Assembly (NCBI GenBank): GCA_965652775.1
Contig: CBFGXP010000077.1
Coordinates: forward strand, 1-16,312
DNA: 16,312 nucleotides
Reading direction: 5' to 3'
From: VBAS01 sp965652775
GTDB lineage: Bacteria; Bacteroidota; Bacteroidia; Chitinophagales; Chitinophagaceae
Below are positions 1 through 8,129 of this stretch, one piece after another. Below the pieces are notes generated by a model. It had not been told where the DNA came from. It saw only the letters and a list, made by a program, of their open reading frames with translations, and did no database searches. The translations under genes were made by a program, and so were the position numbers. Each line of letters begins with the position of its first letter. Position 1 is the stretch's first letter.

Positions 1-617
1 TGGATGATACAACTGGTGCTAAGATCCAGGTACTTTATCCAAATGGCGTTAAACGTTCTTACTTCTTTAATACAAACGATACATTGAAATTTACTCCTGC
101 AGGAAATGCGCCGAATCCTGATAATACAGCTACTATCGACTTCCTGCCTTATTTCCCGCTTGATGGCGATTATGAATTGACAGTAACAGGTAAAGACAGG
201 AGTGGAAATACAGCAGGCAATATTGAATATAAGGTCAGTTTCCAGGTTATCAATAAACCGATGATCTCGAACATGCTGAATTATCCAAATCCATTTACCA
301 CATCAACAGCTTTTGTATTCACTATTACCGGCGCTGAAGTACCGCAGAATATCAGGATACAGATCATGACCATTACTGGTAAGATAGTCCGGGAGATAAC
401 AAAGGATGAATTAGGCCCATTGCATATCGGACGAAACATTACTGAGTTTAAGTGGGATGGAACAGATCAGTATGGTCAGAAGCTCGCAAATGGTATTTAT
501 CTCTATCGCGTGGTGACCAATCTCAATGGAAGGTCATTGGATAAGTATAAAGCGGAAGGGGACGATACCGACAAATACTTCAATAAAGGATATGGTAAAA
601 TGTATCTGATGAGATAA
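1..617 (+). CDS. C-terminal end of a secreted/surface protein with a FlgD/T9SS-tail-like domain (possibly PorU/PorU2-like C25 peptidase), 5' truncated
   Basis: The frame is open from the left edge (first full codon at base 3) to TAA at 615-617, so only the last 204 residues are present. An internal TTG at 84 is not the true start because the frame stays open upstream of it. The visible part is beta-rich. It contains an N-Y-P-N-P-F motif near base 285 and, further on, tG-K-I-V, W-D-G-T-D and A-N-G-I-Y-L-Y-R-V. This pattern marks FlgD-like Ig folds and C-terminal domains of proteins exported by the type IX secretion system. The ending G-K-M-Y-L-M-R after a short charged stretch resembles large gingipain-like (C25) proteins of the PorU/PorU2 group as I remember them. 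The peptidase domain would lie outside the window, so that name is an inference; a generic T9SS cargo or sortase-like protein is equally allowed. A strong terminator follows 21 bases after the stop. Confidence 0.75.
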   Translation, partial: DDTTGAKIQVLYPNGVKRSYFFNTNDTLKFTPAGNAPNPDNTATIDFLPYFPLDGDYELTVTGKDRSGNTAGNIEYKVSFQVINKPMISNMLNYPNPFTTSTAFVFTITGAEVPQNIRIQIMTITGKIVREITKDELGPLHIGRNITEFKWDGTDQYGQKLANGIYLYRVVTNLNGRSLDKYKAEGDDTDKYFNKGYGKMYLMR

Positions 618-638
618 AGAATTTCTTTAGCTAATTTT

Positions 639-676
639 AAAGGGGAGAGTTATGAATACTCTTCCCTTTTTATTTT
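639..676 (+). terminator. Rho-independent terminator after the surface-protein gene
   Basis: Bases 639-650 (AAAGGGGAGAGT) pair with 658-669 (ACTCTTCCCTTT), giving a 12-bp stem with one G-U pair around a 7-base loop. It runs into a T-rich stretch at 667-676. It ends transcription of the truncated gene and separates it from the methyltransferase gene that starts at 696. Confidence 0.85.
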
Positions 677-695
677 CGTTTATCAAAGCAACGAA

Positions 696-1505
696 GTGAG
701 CATAAAATCCTTTATATCCGGTTGGTTAAGAAAATTAAATCTTCTTTCTGCTGCTGAGAAAGTAAGGTTTTATTTGCAACGTTCTAAATACAAAAAAGGG
801 AATGTATTATTTAAAAACGAGCATAAGGATATTCCTCTTCCGCCTGACTTTTTTATTTATGAAACATACAGGCTGAATTTTAAATGGTACTATCAAGACG
901 GGAAGAATACAGCGAAGGAAATTGTGGAGCTGTTATCAAGGCATGTTGATCTTTTTTCGACAGGTAAAAGAATATTGGATTGGGGTTGTGGGCCAGGTCG
1001 GATAGTGCGTCATTTACCATCCGTATTGCCTCTTGCAGAAATATATGGTACTGATTATAATGAAGAATATATCGGGTGGTGCAGTAAGCATTTAAGAGGA
1101 ATAGATTTTTCAGTTAACAGAATTGATCCGCCAACAGGGTACGAAGATGTTTTTTTCGATACAATCATTGGCTTATCAATTTTCACTCATCTTTCTGAAA
1201 AAAATCATTTTGATTGGATAAATGAGTTGTACAGGATAATCAAGCAGGGGGGAATGCTTTTTATCACTACCCAGGGAGAAGCCTACCGACCCCTGTTGAC
1301 GATGGCTGAAAAAAAGGTGCTTGATTCAAACCGTCTTGTAACACGTAAATATTCTAAGGAAGGCAATCGCCTTTATTCTTCTTTTCAATCCGATCATTTT
1401 ATGCGTCAATTAATCAAAGGAAAATTCCGTGTGCTTGAACACATTCCGGGAAAGTTTGAAAATAGGGAACCTGCACAGGATAATTGGCTATTACAAAAGA
1501 TCTGA
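696..1505 (+). CDS. Class I SAM-dependent methyltransferase (small-molecule/generic type)
   Basis: The 269-residue product has a Rossmann-type SAM-binding core. Motif I is I-L-D-W-G-C-G-P-G-R-I at residues 93-103, with the acidic strand-2 end G-T-D at 118-120 as the likely ribose contact. The rest of the core continues through F-D-T-I-I-G-L-S-I-F-T-H-L (motif IV region) and G-G-M-L-F-I-T-T. About 90 residues precede motif I and carry a basic stretch; no membrane span or signal peptide is visible. The start is GTG at 696, because no ATG in this frame lies between the terminator and the core. The substrate cannot be read from the sequence. The gene stands alone between the terminator and hscA. 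The D-W-G-C-G-P-G form of motif I recurs in methyltransferases of cell-surface polysaccharide loci, but that is only a hint. Confidence 0.85.
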   Translation: MSIKSFISGWLRKLNLLSAAEKVRFYLQRSKYKKGNVLFKNEHKDIPLPPDFFIYETYRLNFKWYYQDGKNTAKEIVELLSRHVDLFSTGKRILDWGCGPGRIVRHLPSVLPLAEIYGTDYNEEYIGWCSKHLRGIDFSVNRIDPPTGYEDVFFDTIIGLSIFTHLSEKNHFDWINELYRIIKQGGMLFITTQGEAYRPLLTMAEKKVLDSNRLVTRKYSKEGNRLYSSFQSDHFMRQLIKGKFRVLEHIPGKFENREPAQDNWLLQKI

Positions 1506-1538
1506 GATAGTTCTTTTTGTTTCCTTCTTCGTAAGAGA

Positions 1539-1563
1539 TTGATTTTCGGCTTTTATATTTTTG
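1539..1563 (+). promoter_or_regulatory. Possible Bacteroidota-type promoter for hscA
   Basis: TATTTTTG at 1556-1563 matches the Bacteroidota -7 consensus TAnnTTTG exactly and lies 22 bases before the hscA ATG. A TTG at 1539-1541 could serve as the -33 element, but its spacing (14 bases) is shorter than usual. The region is T-rich, so a chance match is possible. Confidence 0.35.
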
Positions 1564-1585
1564 CTACTTAACATAAATCACAGCA

Positions 1586-3454
1586 ATGGGCAAAATAGCC
1601 ATCAATATAGCTACAGGAAGTTTACAGCAACAAGAAATGATCGTTGGAATTGATCTTGGCACAACAAATAGTTTGGTGGCAATCATTCATCCTGAGAGTC
1701 GACAACCTACGGTCCTTAAAGAGCATGATGGAAATGCGCTGGTGCCTTCTATCGTTCATTTTGATTCAACCGGATCGATAACAGTTGGAGATCTAGCTAA
1801 AAATTATCTTATCGCCGAACCTCAAAACACCATCTTTTCTGTAAAACGTTTGATGGGTAAGTCATACAATGATCTTAAAGAACGAGCATCCTTTTTCACA
1901 TATAAGGTAATCGATGATAATACGGAGAGCCTTGTAAAAATACAAGCGGGCGAAAAATTCTATTCACCTGTTGAATTGTCTTCCTATATACTTGCAGAAT
2001 TAAAGAAAAGAGCCGAACATATTTTAAAAACACCCGTGACCAAAGCTGTAATTACTGTACCTGCATATTTTAACGATGCACAACGACAGGCAACAAGAGA
2101 TGCCGGTAAATTAGCGGGCCTCGATGTATTGAGAATAGTAAACGAACCTACCGCGGCCAGTCTCGCTTATGGATTAGGTATGAGAAACGATGAGACAAAA
2201 ACAGTGGCCGTATATGACCTGGGTGGGGGAACTTTTGATATTTCTATTCTGCGAATCAGCAATGGGATATTTGAAGTGCTTTCAACAAATGGTGATACAT
2301 ATCTTGGCGGCGATGATTTTGACCAGGCAATCCTAAAATATTGGATAAATCAAAAAGGGATCAAAGAAGAAGAATTGACCTTGCATAAAAGCTTTGCGCA
2401 GGAATTAAGATTGAAAGCTGAAGAGGCAAAAAAATATTTAAGCAATAATGATCTATTCAGGGGCGAAGCAGGGGGCGAAAAATTTGAATTAAGCAGGAAA
2501 GAATTTGAAGGCCTGATCCAACCGTTGTTAGCTAGAACAATCCAGTGTTGTAAAAATGCTCTTGCCGACGCCGTTCTTTCTACGAATGCTATTGATGAGG
2601 TGGTAATGGTCGGAGGTTCCACAAGGGTGCCACTGGTAAAAGAAACGGTAAGCAAGTTTTTTGACCGTACTGTTCATGATGAGTTGAATCCTGATGAGGT
2701 GGTAGCTTTGGGCGCAGCGGTACAGGCAGATATCCTTGCGGGTAACAATAAGGATTTTTTATTGCTGGATATTACGCCATTATCATTGGGGATTGAAACA
2801 ATGGGAGGGTTAATGGATGTCCTCATTGCACGTAATTCAAAAATTCCAGCAAAAGCTGCTCGTCAATATACCACGCAGAAAGATGGACAAAACGGTATGC
2901 GAATCTCGGTCTACCAGGGAGAAAGAGACCTGGTAAGTGATAATCGCAAGCTTGCTGAATTTAATTTGTCAGGTATTCCGGCAATGCCTGCAGGCTTGGC
3001 AAAAGTGGAAATTTCTTTTTTGATCAATGCAGATGGGATATTAAATGTAAAAGCAAAAGAGCTGAGAAGTGGAGTCGAACAAAGTATTGAGGTAAAACCA
3101 CAATATGGTCTAACGGATGCAGAAGTTGAGAAAATGCTGATGGAATCCATTGAGCATGCAAGTGCCGACATTCAATTAAGAGCTTTAGTAGAAGCAAAAA
3201 CCGAGGCACAACAATTAATTGATACGACACAAAAATTTTTGAATAAGAATGCTGAGCTTCTATCACCCCAGGAGATTTCAGCAACAAATAAAGCAATGGA
3301 TGAGTTAAAATCAGTATTTGATTCTGGCAATAAAGATCTCATTCATCAAAAGACAGAAGCGTTAAATGAAATTTCACGGCCGTATGCTGAAAGAGTAATG
3401 GACCTGGCCATCAGTAGCGCAATGAGTGGAAGGAGTATAAAGGACTCTATTTAG
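1586..3454 (+). CDS. hscA: HscA, Hsp70-family chaperone for Fe-S cluster assembly
   Basis: This 622-residue protein is a complete Hsp70, close to the 616 residues of E. coli HscA. HscA is an ATP-driven cytoplasmic chaperone that helps release clusters from the scaffold IscU with the J-protein HscB. The ATPase signatures are present: G-I-D-L-G-T-T-N-S at 21-29, V-N-E-P-T-A-A at 185-191, V-Y-D-L-G-G-G-T-F-D at 209-218 and M-V-G-G-S-T-R-V-P at 341-349. The linker L-L-L-D-I-T-P-L-S-L-G is at 392-402. HscA rather than DnaK is indicated by the S-V-K-R-L-M-G-K-S stretch (85-93), the G-E-R-D-L-V region, and a short helical lid ending in a G-R-S-I-K-D motif instead of DnaK's long acidic tail. ATG 1586 is preferred over Met18 because E. 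coli HscA also has about 20 residues before the first ATPase motif. No hscB or iscU lies in the window. Its last 8 bases overlap the end of the opposing gene. Confidence 0.93.
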   Translation: MGKIAINIATGSLQQQEMIVGIDLGTTNSLVAIIHPESRQPTVLKEHDGNALVPSIVHFDSTGSITVGDLAKNYLIAEPQNTIFSVKRLMGKSYNDLKERASFFTYKVIDDNTESLVKIQAGEKFYSPVELSSYILAELKKRAEHILKTPVTKAVITVPAYFNDAQRQATRDAGKLAGLDVLRIVNEPTAASLAYGLGMRNDETKTVAVYDLGGGTFDISILRISNGIFEVLSTNGDTYLGGDDFDQAILKYWINQKGIKEEELTLHKSFAQELRLKAEEAKKYLSNNDLFRGEAGGEKFELSRKEFEGLIQPLLARTIQCCKNALADAVLSTNAIDEVVMVGGSTRVPLVKETVSKFFDRTVHDELNPDEVVALGAAVQADILAGNNKDFLLLDITPLSLGIETMGGLMDVLIARNSKIPAKAARQYTTQKDGQNGMRISVYQGERDLVSDNRKLAEFNLSGIPAMPAGLAKVEISFLINADGILNVKAKELRSGVEQSIEVKPQYGLTDAEVEKMLMESIEHASADIQLRALVEAKTEAQQLIDTTQKFLNKNAELLSPQEISATNKAMDELKSVFDSGNKDLIHQKTEALNEISRPYAERVMDLAISSAMSGRSIKDSI

Positions 3455-5123
3455 CTTTAAAACCATCCGTGATCTTATCTCCCCGTGGCGAAAAATTTTC
3501 ACAATTAAGATCTGTACAGGGAACAGGTATTGTTCCAAAATCATTATTGCCAAGCGGTGAATTTATTTTTAAACCACCGCACTCAAAGGTTTTATACATG
3601 GTTTTTTCAATTCCCAGTGGCGTTAAGAATTGATCCTTCTTGAAAAAATTTATAAAGCGGTAACCGGTATAAGTGACAGTTGCTAATGTAAACGCAATTA
3701 AAACCGATGATAAAATATTTTTATTGATCCTTATTTCTTTTTGTTGCCTAAGGATCAGGTAGACAACAATGCCAATAAATCCGAGGATTTGCCCAAAACC
3801 AAATCGTGGATCAGGAGCATTGATAAACCAAAAGACAATTCCTGCAAGAGTGGTGAACAAGCAGAAGTTAGGAATAAAGCCGGAACGGATAATTCTTTTT
3901 ATGCATAATGATGCGGCAAGCAACGAAAGCATAACCATCCCGAGAATAACTTTATCAGCCGTTGCCTGGTGCCGCCACCATCGTGGCATCCATTCGAATG
4001 GGCTCATTTTTACAACGGAATCAATTTCCCCTTTTGTTTCTACTCCAGGGCTTTTAGCATACGCAGTTATATAATTCTTTTCATGAATTGTAAGTTCAGC
4101 ATTGTATTTCCAATCGACATCGGCAACATCAATAGTTGTCGAGGGAAATACAACATACCCTGACGCAAGAATATTGCGGGCTATAAAGGGAAAGAGACTG
4201 ATCGCAGCGATTATTAATGAAGTCAGCAGTAAATTTATTTTTCTTTTCTTTATAAAACTAATTGCTGCCGCAAAAACTATTATAAGTACGGGTGCTGTTG
4301 AAAGCTTTATCGTTAAAGCCACAATACTTAAAAAGACCGGAAGAATCCAGTCCCCAATAACTGTTTTTTGAAATAAAAGATATAAGATAGTCAATACAAA
4401 AAGTGTAGCAATAAAATCCGGGCTTGCTGATGTGGCTGTTAAGCGTACTTGTGTATAGCTCCACATGCTAAAGAATAGCAGGGCGATCGCTAATAAACCG
4501 TTCAATTTTTTTCCTTCTTTATAAAAGTTATAATTTATTTGGTTAACAATAAAAATAAAGAACCACAGCAATACTGTTGAATTTAGAAATGTAATTCCTT
4601 CCTTACCTGTAAAGCTGAAACTAAATAAGGCACAATCGACAAACCAAAGGCTTTGAAGAGCGAATCGAAAATGTAAATGAACCAACCCCGGGATAGCTTT
4701 GTATTTCCCGATCCATTGTATAGTTTGAGCATGATAACCCAGCGTATCCGGGTGGACTATGGTCCACGTACTCATGACTAAAATCAAAAGCAAACAAACT
4801 GATAATAAAATAGCAGGCAGCAAATGAAAGTTTAGTAATTCTTTTTTTAAGGCAGTAAGAAAATATTGAGGATCTTTTTTTAGAAAAAGAACCAGGCATG
4901 GGGCAATAAATAAAAGCTGTACCCACCAGCTGTTCAAGGGGATTATCAATGAAAGAATGCCTGCAATAATTGTAATTACAGATAACCCGGTGATACAAAT
5001 TACACTAAAATGTAAAGGTTGTAAATGGACGTTGGTTATTTTTCTGACTGACAATAAAAAAAGCTTCCCCCACGTCCAGCAAAGGAATGTGATATATATC
5101 CACGAAAGAAAAGTAGTAAGCAT
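3447..5123 (-). CDS. Multi-pass membrane protein of the LIC_10190 / GT-C-like family
   Basis: The 558-residue product has about 11-12 hydrophobic spans. The long first part is followed by an outside-facing loop with H-P-D-T-L-G-Y-H-A-Q-T at 124-134 and a G-x-x-H-x-H-x-R-F stretch near 146-154. Further on comes N-A-P-D-P-R-F-G-F-G, and the soluble tail contains P-V-P-C-T-D-L-N-C. The acidic loop after early spans is the GT-C layout (polyprenyl-phosphate-sugar-dependent transferases), and the combination, including the Cys-containing tail, recalls the LIC_10190 family, whose function is not established. It is the last gene of the operon: ATG at 5123 begins one base after the stop of the upstream methyltransferase gene. 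Its end overlaps hscA tail to tail by 8 bases. Inferred role: transferring or assembling a sugar at the outer face of the inner membrane. The family call is from memory of motifs. Confidence 0.82.
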   Translation of the reverse strand: MLTTFLSWIYITFLCWTWGKLFLLSVRKITNVHLQPLHFSVICITGLSVITIIAGILSLIIPLNSWWVQLLFIAPCLVLFLKKDPQYFLTALKKELLNFHLLPAILLSVCLLLILVMSTWTIVHPDTLGYHAQTIQWIGKYKAIPGLVHLHFRFALQSLWFVDCALFSFSFTGKEGITFLNSTVLLWFFIFIVNQINYNFYKEGKKLNGLLAIALLFFSMWSYTQVRLTATSASPDFIATLFVLTILYLLFQKTVIGDWILPVFLSIVALTIKLSTAPVLIIVFAAAISFIKKRKINLLLTSLIIAAISLFPFIARNILASGYVVFPSTTIDVADVDWKYNAELTIHEKNYITAYAKSPGVETKGEIDSVVKMSPFEWMPRWWRHQATADKVILGMVMLSLLAASLCIKRIIRSGFIPNFCLFTTLAGIVFWFINAPDPRFGFGQILGFIGIVVYLILRQQKEIRINKNILSSVLIAFTLATVTYTGYRFINFFKKDQFLTPLGIEKTMYKTFECGGLKINSPLGNNDFGTIPVPCTDLNCENFSPRGDKITDGFKAK

Positions 5124-5124
5124 G

Positions 5125-5862
5125 TTATCTTTTTATTCCTTTGACTATAACAGAAAGGCCAATTTTTTTTCGGGATAAGGTGTCCATGATTTTTGCAAGT
5201 GGCACGATCTTATTGAAAGCGGACATTTCACTACTGCCTAGCATCTTTTTATTCAGAAGTTTTCCAAATAAAAACCAACCGGCAATACCGGTAAAATTGA
5301 AGTGTGAGCCAGATAAAATGTTGAAATCATTTTTTTGCATTAGTTCTTTCAATGATCTGAGAGAATACCTCCTGTAGTGTCCCAGTTGCCTGTCAAAGGA
5401 AGAATAAAGCCAGGAATATGCCGGTGCAAGTAAAATAAGGTGGCCGTCTTTTTTTAACAGGTATCTGCAATTTTTTATTGCTACAATATCATCTTTAATA
5501 TGTTCTATAACATTCAAAAGAAAAACCGTATCAAACTTTTCATGGTAGGTGAAATATTGGTTATTGAAATCAGGATGTACCAGGTCAATGCTTAGAATTT
5601 CTCTTACATTTTCATTTTCGGAAAATTTACTCCTTAAAAAACCGCAATAGTCTTCGTTATAGTCAGAAAGTGTAAGGGAATAACCTTGTTCGATCACAAG
5701 CTGCGAAATATTCCCAATTCCACTACCTATTTCAAGTATCTCGCCTTTTAACTGATCTTTGAATTGATCGAACATCCATCTGTTAAAGCGATTTGCTTTT
5801 GCAATCACTTCGAGGGTTTGAAGTCCAATGGGATCCTTACCTACAGATGTGTTTACATTCAT
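5125..5862 (-). CDS. Class I SAM-dependent methyltransferase with LGHYRRY motif (glycan-operon type)
   Basis: The 245-residue protein has SAM-binding motif I, I-L-E-I-G-S-G-I-G-N, at 42-51. The acidic strand-2 end is S-D-Y near 66-68, and the motif IV/post-IV stretch L-N-V-I-E-H-I-K-D-D lies at 116-125. Downstream comes A-P-A-Y-S-W-L-Y-S-S-F-D followed by L-G-H-Y-R-R-Y at 160-166. The same L-Y-S-x-F-D and G-H-Y-R-R-Y block occurs in the methyltransferase at 8130-8840, so the two are related. Proteins of this type are often adjacent to, or fused with, GT2 transferases. Here ATG at 5862 overlaps the GT2 stop by 4 bases (ATGA), which fits an unfused version of that pair and translational coupling. 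The likely role is methylation of a sugar or lipid-linked sugar; the substrate is unknown. A C-terminal hydrophobic patch around 190-200 may touch the membrane. Confidence 0.9.
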   Translation of the reverse strand: MNVNTSVGKDPIGLQTLEVIAKANRFNRWMFDQFKDQLKGEILEIGSGIGNISQLVIEQGYSLTLSDYNEDYCGFLRSKFSENENVREILSIDLVHPDFNNQYFTYHEKFDTVFLLNVIEHIKDDIVAIKNCRYLLKKDGHLILLAPAYSWLYSSFDRQLGHYRRYSLRSLKELMQKNDFNILSGSHFNFTGIAGWFLFGKLLNKKMLGSSEMSAFNKIVPLAKIMDTLSRKKIGLSVIVKGIKR

Positions 5863-6575
5863 TTGCGTGAAATGATATTATATTTCAGAATGCACCAAAT
5901 AGCATAAAGGCCATCTGTCCATTTTATTTTTTTGCCATCGCTATAAGTTCGGCCATAATATGCTATACCAACTTCGTAGACTCTGATATTTTTCAGCCGG
6001 CTCACCTTAGCAGTCACTTCCGGTTCAAAACCAAATCGATCTTCCTTAAGAGTTATTTGTTTCAATACATCAGCCTTAAACATTTTATAGCCTGTTTCCA
6101 TATCAGTAAGATTCAGCCCGGTAAAAACATTTGATAAAAATGTAAGGAACTTATTGCCTATGGTGTGAAAGAAAAATAATACCCTATGTGGCCCGCTTCC
6201 CATGAACCGGGAGCCATAGACAACATCAGCATGTCCCTGCATTATCGGATGAATTAGTTTATTGTAATCGTCAGGGTCATATTCCAGGTCGGCATCCTGT
6301 ATAACAATGATATTGCCTGTAATTTTTTGCAAAGCAGAGCGAATAGCCGCTCCCTTTCCCATGTTTTTTGATTGATGTATTGCAATAACAGGGAGATCCC
6401 TATTACAAAAGGAATTAATTACATCAGCCGACATATCGGTTGATCCGTCATTTACGACAATGATCTCCTTTTCTGCGCTGTGATGAAGTTTCGTTTGTAA
6501 TATGTTTTCAATTACCCGGGAAATCAATTTCCCTTCGTTGTAGCAAGGAATTATTATAGAGAGTTTCGTTTGCAA
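5859..6575 (-). CDS. GT2 glycosyltransferase, dolichol/polyprenyl-phosphate sugar synthase-like
   Basis: The 238-residue protein is a GT-A fold family 2 enzyme without membrane spans. It has L-S-I-I-I-P-C-Y-N-E at 5-14, N-D-G-S-T-D at 42-47, N-M-G-K-G-A-A-I-R at 71-79, the metal-binding D-A-D at 94-96, G-S-R at 121-123, T-D-M-E-T-G-Y-K at 157-164 and F-G-F-E-P-E-V at 181-187. This set is that of DPM1-like enzymes, which transfer a sugar from a nucleotide sugar to polyprenyl phosphate on the cytoplasmic face. The start must be TTG at 6575: there is no ATG or GTG between the upstream stop and the first motif. The frame is the same as that of the upstream gene, with a TGA and six codons between. 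The stop overlaps the next methyltransferase start by 4 bases. The sugar is unknown. Confidence 0.92.
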   Translation of the reverse strand: MQTKLSIIIPCYNEGKLISRVIENILQTKLHHSAEKEIIVVNDGSTDMSADVINSFCNRDLPVIAIHQSKNMGKGAAIRSALQKITGNIIVIQDADLEYDPDDYNKLIHPIMQGHADVVYGSRFMGSGPHRVLFFFHTIGNKFLTFLSNVFTGLNLTDMETGYKMFKADVLKQITLKEDRFGFEPEVTAKVSRLKNIRVYEVGIAYYGRTYSDGKKIKWTDGLYAIWCILKYNIISRK

Positions 6576-6593
6576 ACTGGTTGTTTTAGTTAC

Positions 6594-8123
6594 TCAATTA
6601 AATCTACTATTGTTATCAGGTCCTACGAAGCGTAAAATACTTTGTCCATGCATAACAGTATCTTTTTTGAATTGATCGATTGAAATTCCCCATATTTCAT
6701 GGATTGATTCTTTTTCGGGAATGATCAAAAATTTTACATTTCCATTTTGCAGATCATTCAGCATAGCCGAATAATTAAATGTCTTACGCGGAAAAGTGCA
6801 ACAGGAAACTGCATCGTAGTTAGGCACAAAAGATCCTTTATAAAAAAGAGTTTTGAAAAAATTGCCATTTTCATTCCCCAGGTCAAGCAAATATTTTCCG
6901 GAAAGTTTCGGTTGTAAATAGGTCCTTATCTCCTTTTGCTGCAAATAAATCTGTTTTTTTTCTATTTGATCTTGTATAAAAAAGAGATAGTTCTGGGCGC
7001 AAATATGAATAAAAAAAAGTAAGTAAAGCGGCAAACTCACCACTAAGAATTTCTTTACCCAAATTTCCTCTTCTTGTGCAGCATAATAAGTGATCAGCAT
7101 TAATGCTAATACAAAACTTTCATTGAAGTATCCAACAGATGATCCCCATTTCAGGCTTATACCCAAGCTAAATATCGTTTGGAAAATATATAGAAAACTT
7201 AATTTCCGTTGAAAAGTTCCAGTCCTTCCAGGCAGCCATTTTATTGAAAGTATAAGACCTGCGTAAAGAATAAGTATTAATAAAGAATCAGTAAGTCGTT
7301 TAAAAATTGTTACATAAAACCAGGAGAGATCAATTTGATTATTTATTCCGGAAACGATATGCTTTAATAGATCTGTATAGCCTACTATTTCTGTATAAAT
7401 GAATAGCGTAGCGGTAATCAAAACGGAAAAGAAAAGCAAGTACCACAATATTAATTTGACCTTTTTATCAATTAATAAACCTGTAACGACAAGTACGGGT
7501 GCTATGATGCCATTTTGTTTTGAAAAAATGCAAGCGATCGAGAGAACAGCCAATGTCAGTACATGAAGGATTGTATTGTTTCTATTTTGCTTCAGCAGGG
7601 TAGCAATAAGTAACACATAGAACAGAAGAAAAAGGCTATCGGCACGGGAGAAAGTATAGCCCAGGTAACATAACAAACAAGCAAGAACTGATGTGGCCAG
7701 TAAGGCTGTTTCTTTTTTTACCCCGCTTATTTTTTTGATAGTTTGAAAAAAAATTACGCATGTTAGCAGATCACAAGCAAAGGAAGCAGACCGGCAAAGC
7801 CGATAAACATTGATAGGATCTTCAATATTTACATTGAAAATCTTGCCCGTAAGACTGCACAGATTGTAATAAAGAGGCGAATACGGGTTTACTGAATAGG
7901 GGAATGCTTCAGGATTTGGATAAATATTGTATCCTGCCATTGCTCTTACAACTCCATAAACAAAATTGTTATCGATGCCCCCTATTTCCCCATTGTAGGT
8001 GAAGATGAGCAAAAGGCGAAAAGCAGTAAGGCAAAGAATGACAAAAGCTGCTGCAAAAAAAGTAATGCCGTAAATTTTTCCGGTATATTGATGAGCAAGA
8101 TTGTTAAATGTTTTATTTGACAT
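6594..8123 (-). CDS. Multi-pass membrane glycosyltransferase, GT-C type (GT39/GT87-like)
   Basis: The product has 509 residues and about 10-11 hydrophobic spans. It opens with a short cytoplasmic segment and one span. The following outside loop contains G-I-D-N-N-F around residues 49-54, then R-A-M-A-G-Y-N-I-Y-P and a P-Y-S-P-L-Y-Y stretch near 80-86. That first-loop acidic residue followed by aromatic and proline motifs is the usual GT-C arrangement, in which an outside-facing domain uses a polyprenyl-phosphate sugar. The C-terminal 130 residues are mostly soluble. ATG at 8123 is chosen over the TTG immediately upstream (8126); it leaves 6 bases after the preceding methyltransferase stop. 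The specific family is not certain, because GT-C families diverge strongly. In context it would use a donor made by one of the GT2 enzymes beside it (inference). Confidence 0.85.
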   Translation of the reverse strand: MSNKTFNNLAHQYTGKIYGITFFAAAFVILCLTAFRLLLIFTYNGEIGGIDNNFVYGVVRAMAGYNIYPNPEAFPYSVNPYSPLYYNLCSLTGKIFNVNIEDPINVYRLCRSASFACDLLTCVIFFQTIKKISGVKKETALLATSVLACLLCYLGYTFSRADSLFLLFYVLLIATLLKQNRNNTILHVLTLAVLSIACIFSKQNGIIAPVLVVTGLLIDKKVKLILWYLLFFSVLITATLFIYTEIVGYTDLLKHIVSGINNQIDLSWFYVTIFKRLTDSLLILILYAGLILSIKWLPGRTGTFQRKLSFLYIFQTIFSLGISLKWGSSVGYFNESFVLALMLITYYAAQEEEIWVKKFLVVSLPLYLLFFIHICAQNYLFFIQDQIEKKQIYLQQKEIRTYLQPKLSGKYLLDLGNENGNFFKTLFYKGSFVPNYDAVSCCTFPRKTFNYSAMLNDLQNGNVKFLIIPEKESIHEIWGISIDQFKKDTVMHGQSILRFVGPDNNSRFN

Positions 8124-8129
8124 CAATAC

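Noticed and set aside
84..617. TTG at 84 as the start of a small 177-residue gene
   Set aside because: The frame is open to the left edge and encodes the same beta-rich protein, so this is the 3' end of a longer gene.
2350..3296. Antisense open frames inside hscA (for example 2350-2655, 2911-3171, 3024-3296)
   Set aside because: Low-complexity shadow translations opposite a well-conserved Hsp70; no domain or start context.
3769..4998. Short open frames overlapping the LIC_10190-like gene on both strands
   Set aside because: They lie wholly inside a strong long gene and look like translations of its hydrophobic codons; no recognisable motifs.
8124..8126. TTG just before ATG as the start of the GT-C-like gene
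   Set aside because: ATG directly follows it in the same frame and is the more likely start; the difference is one residue.
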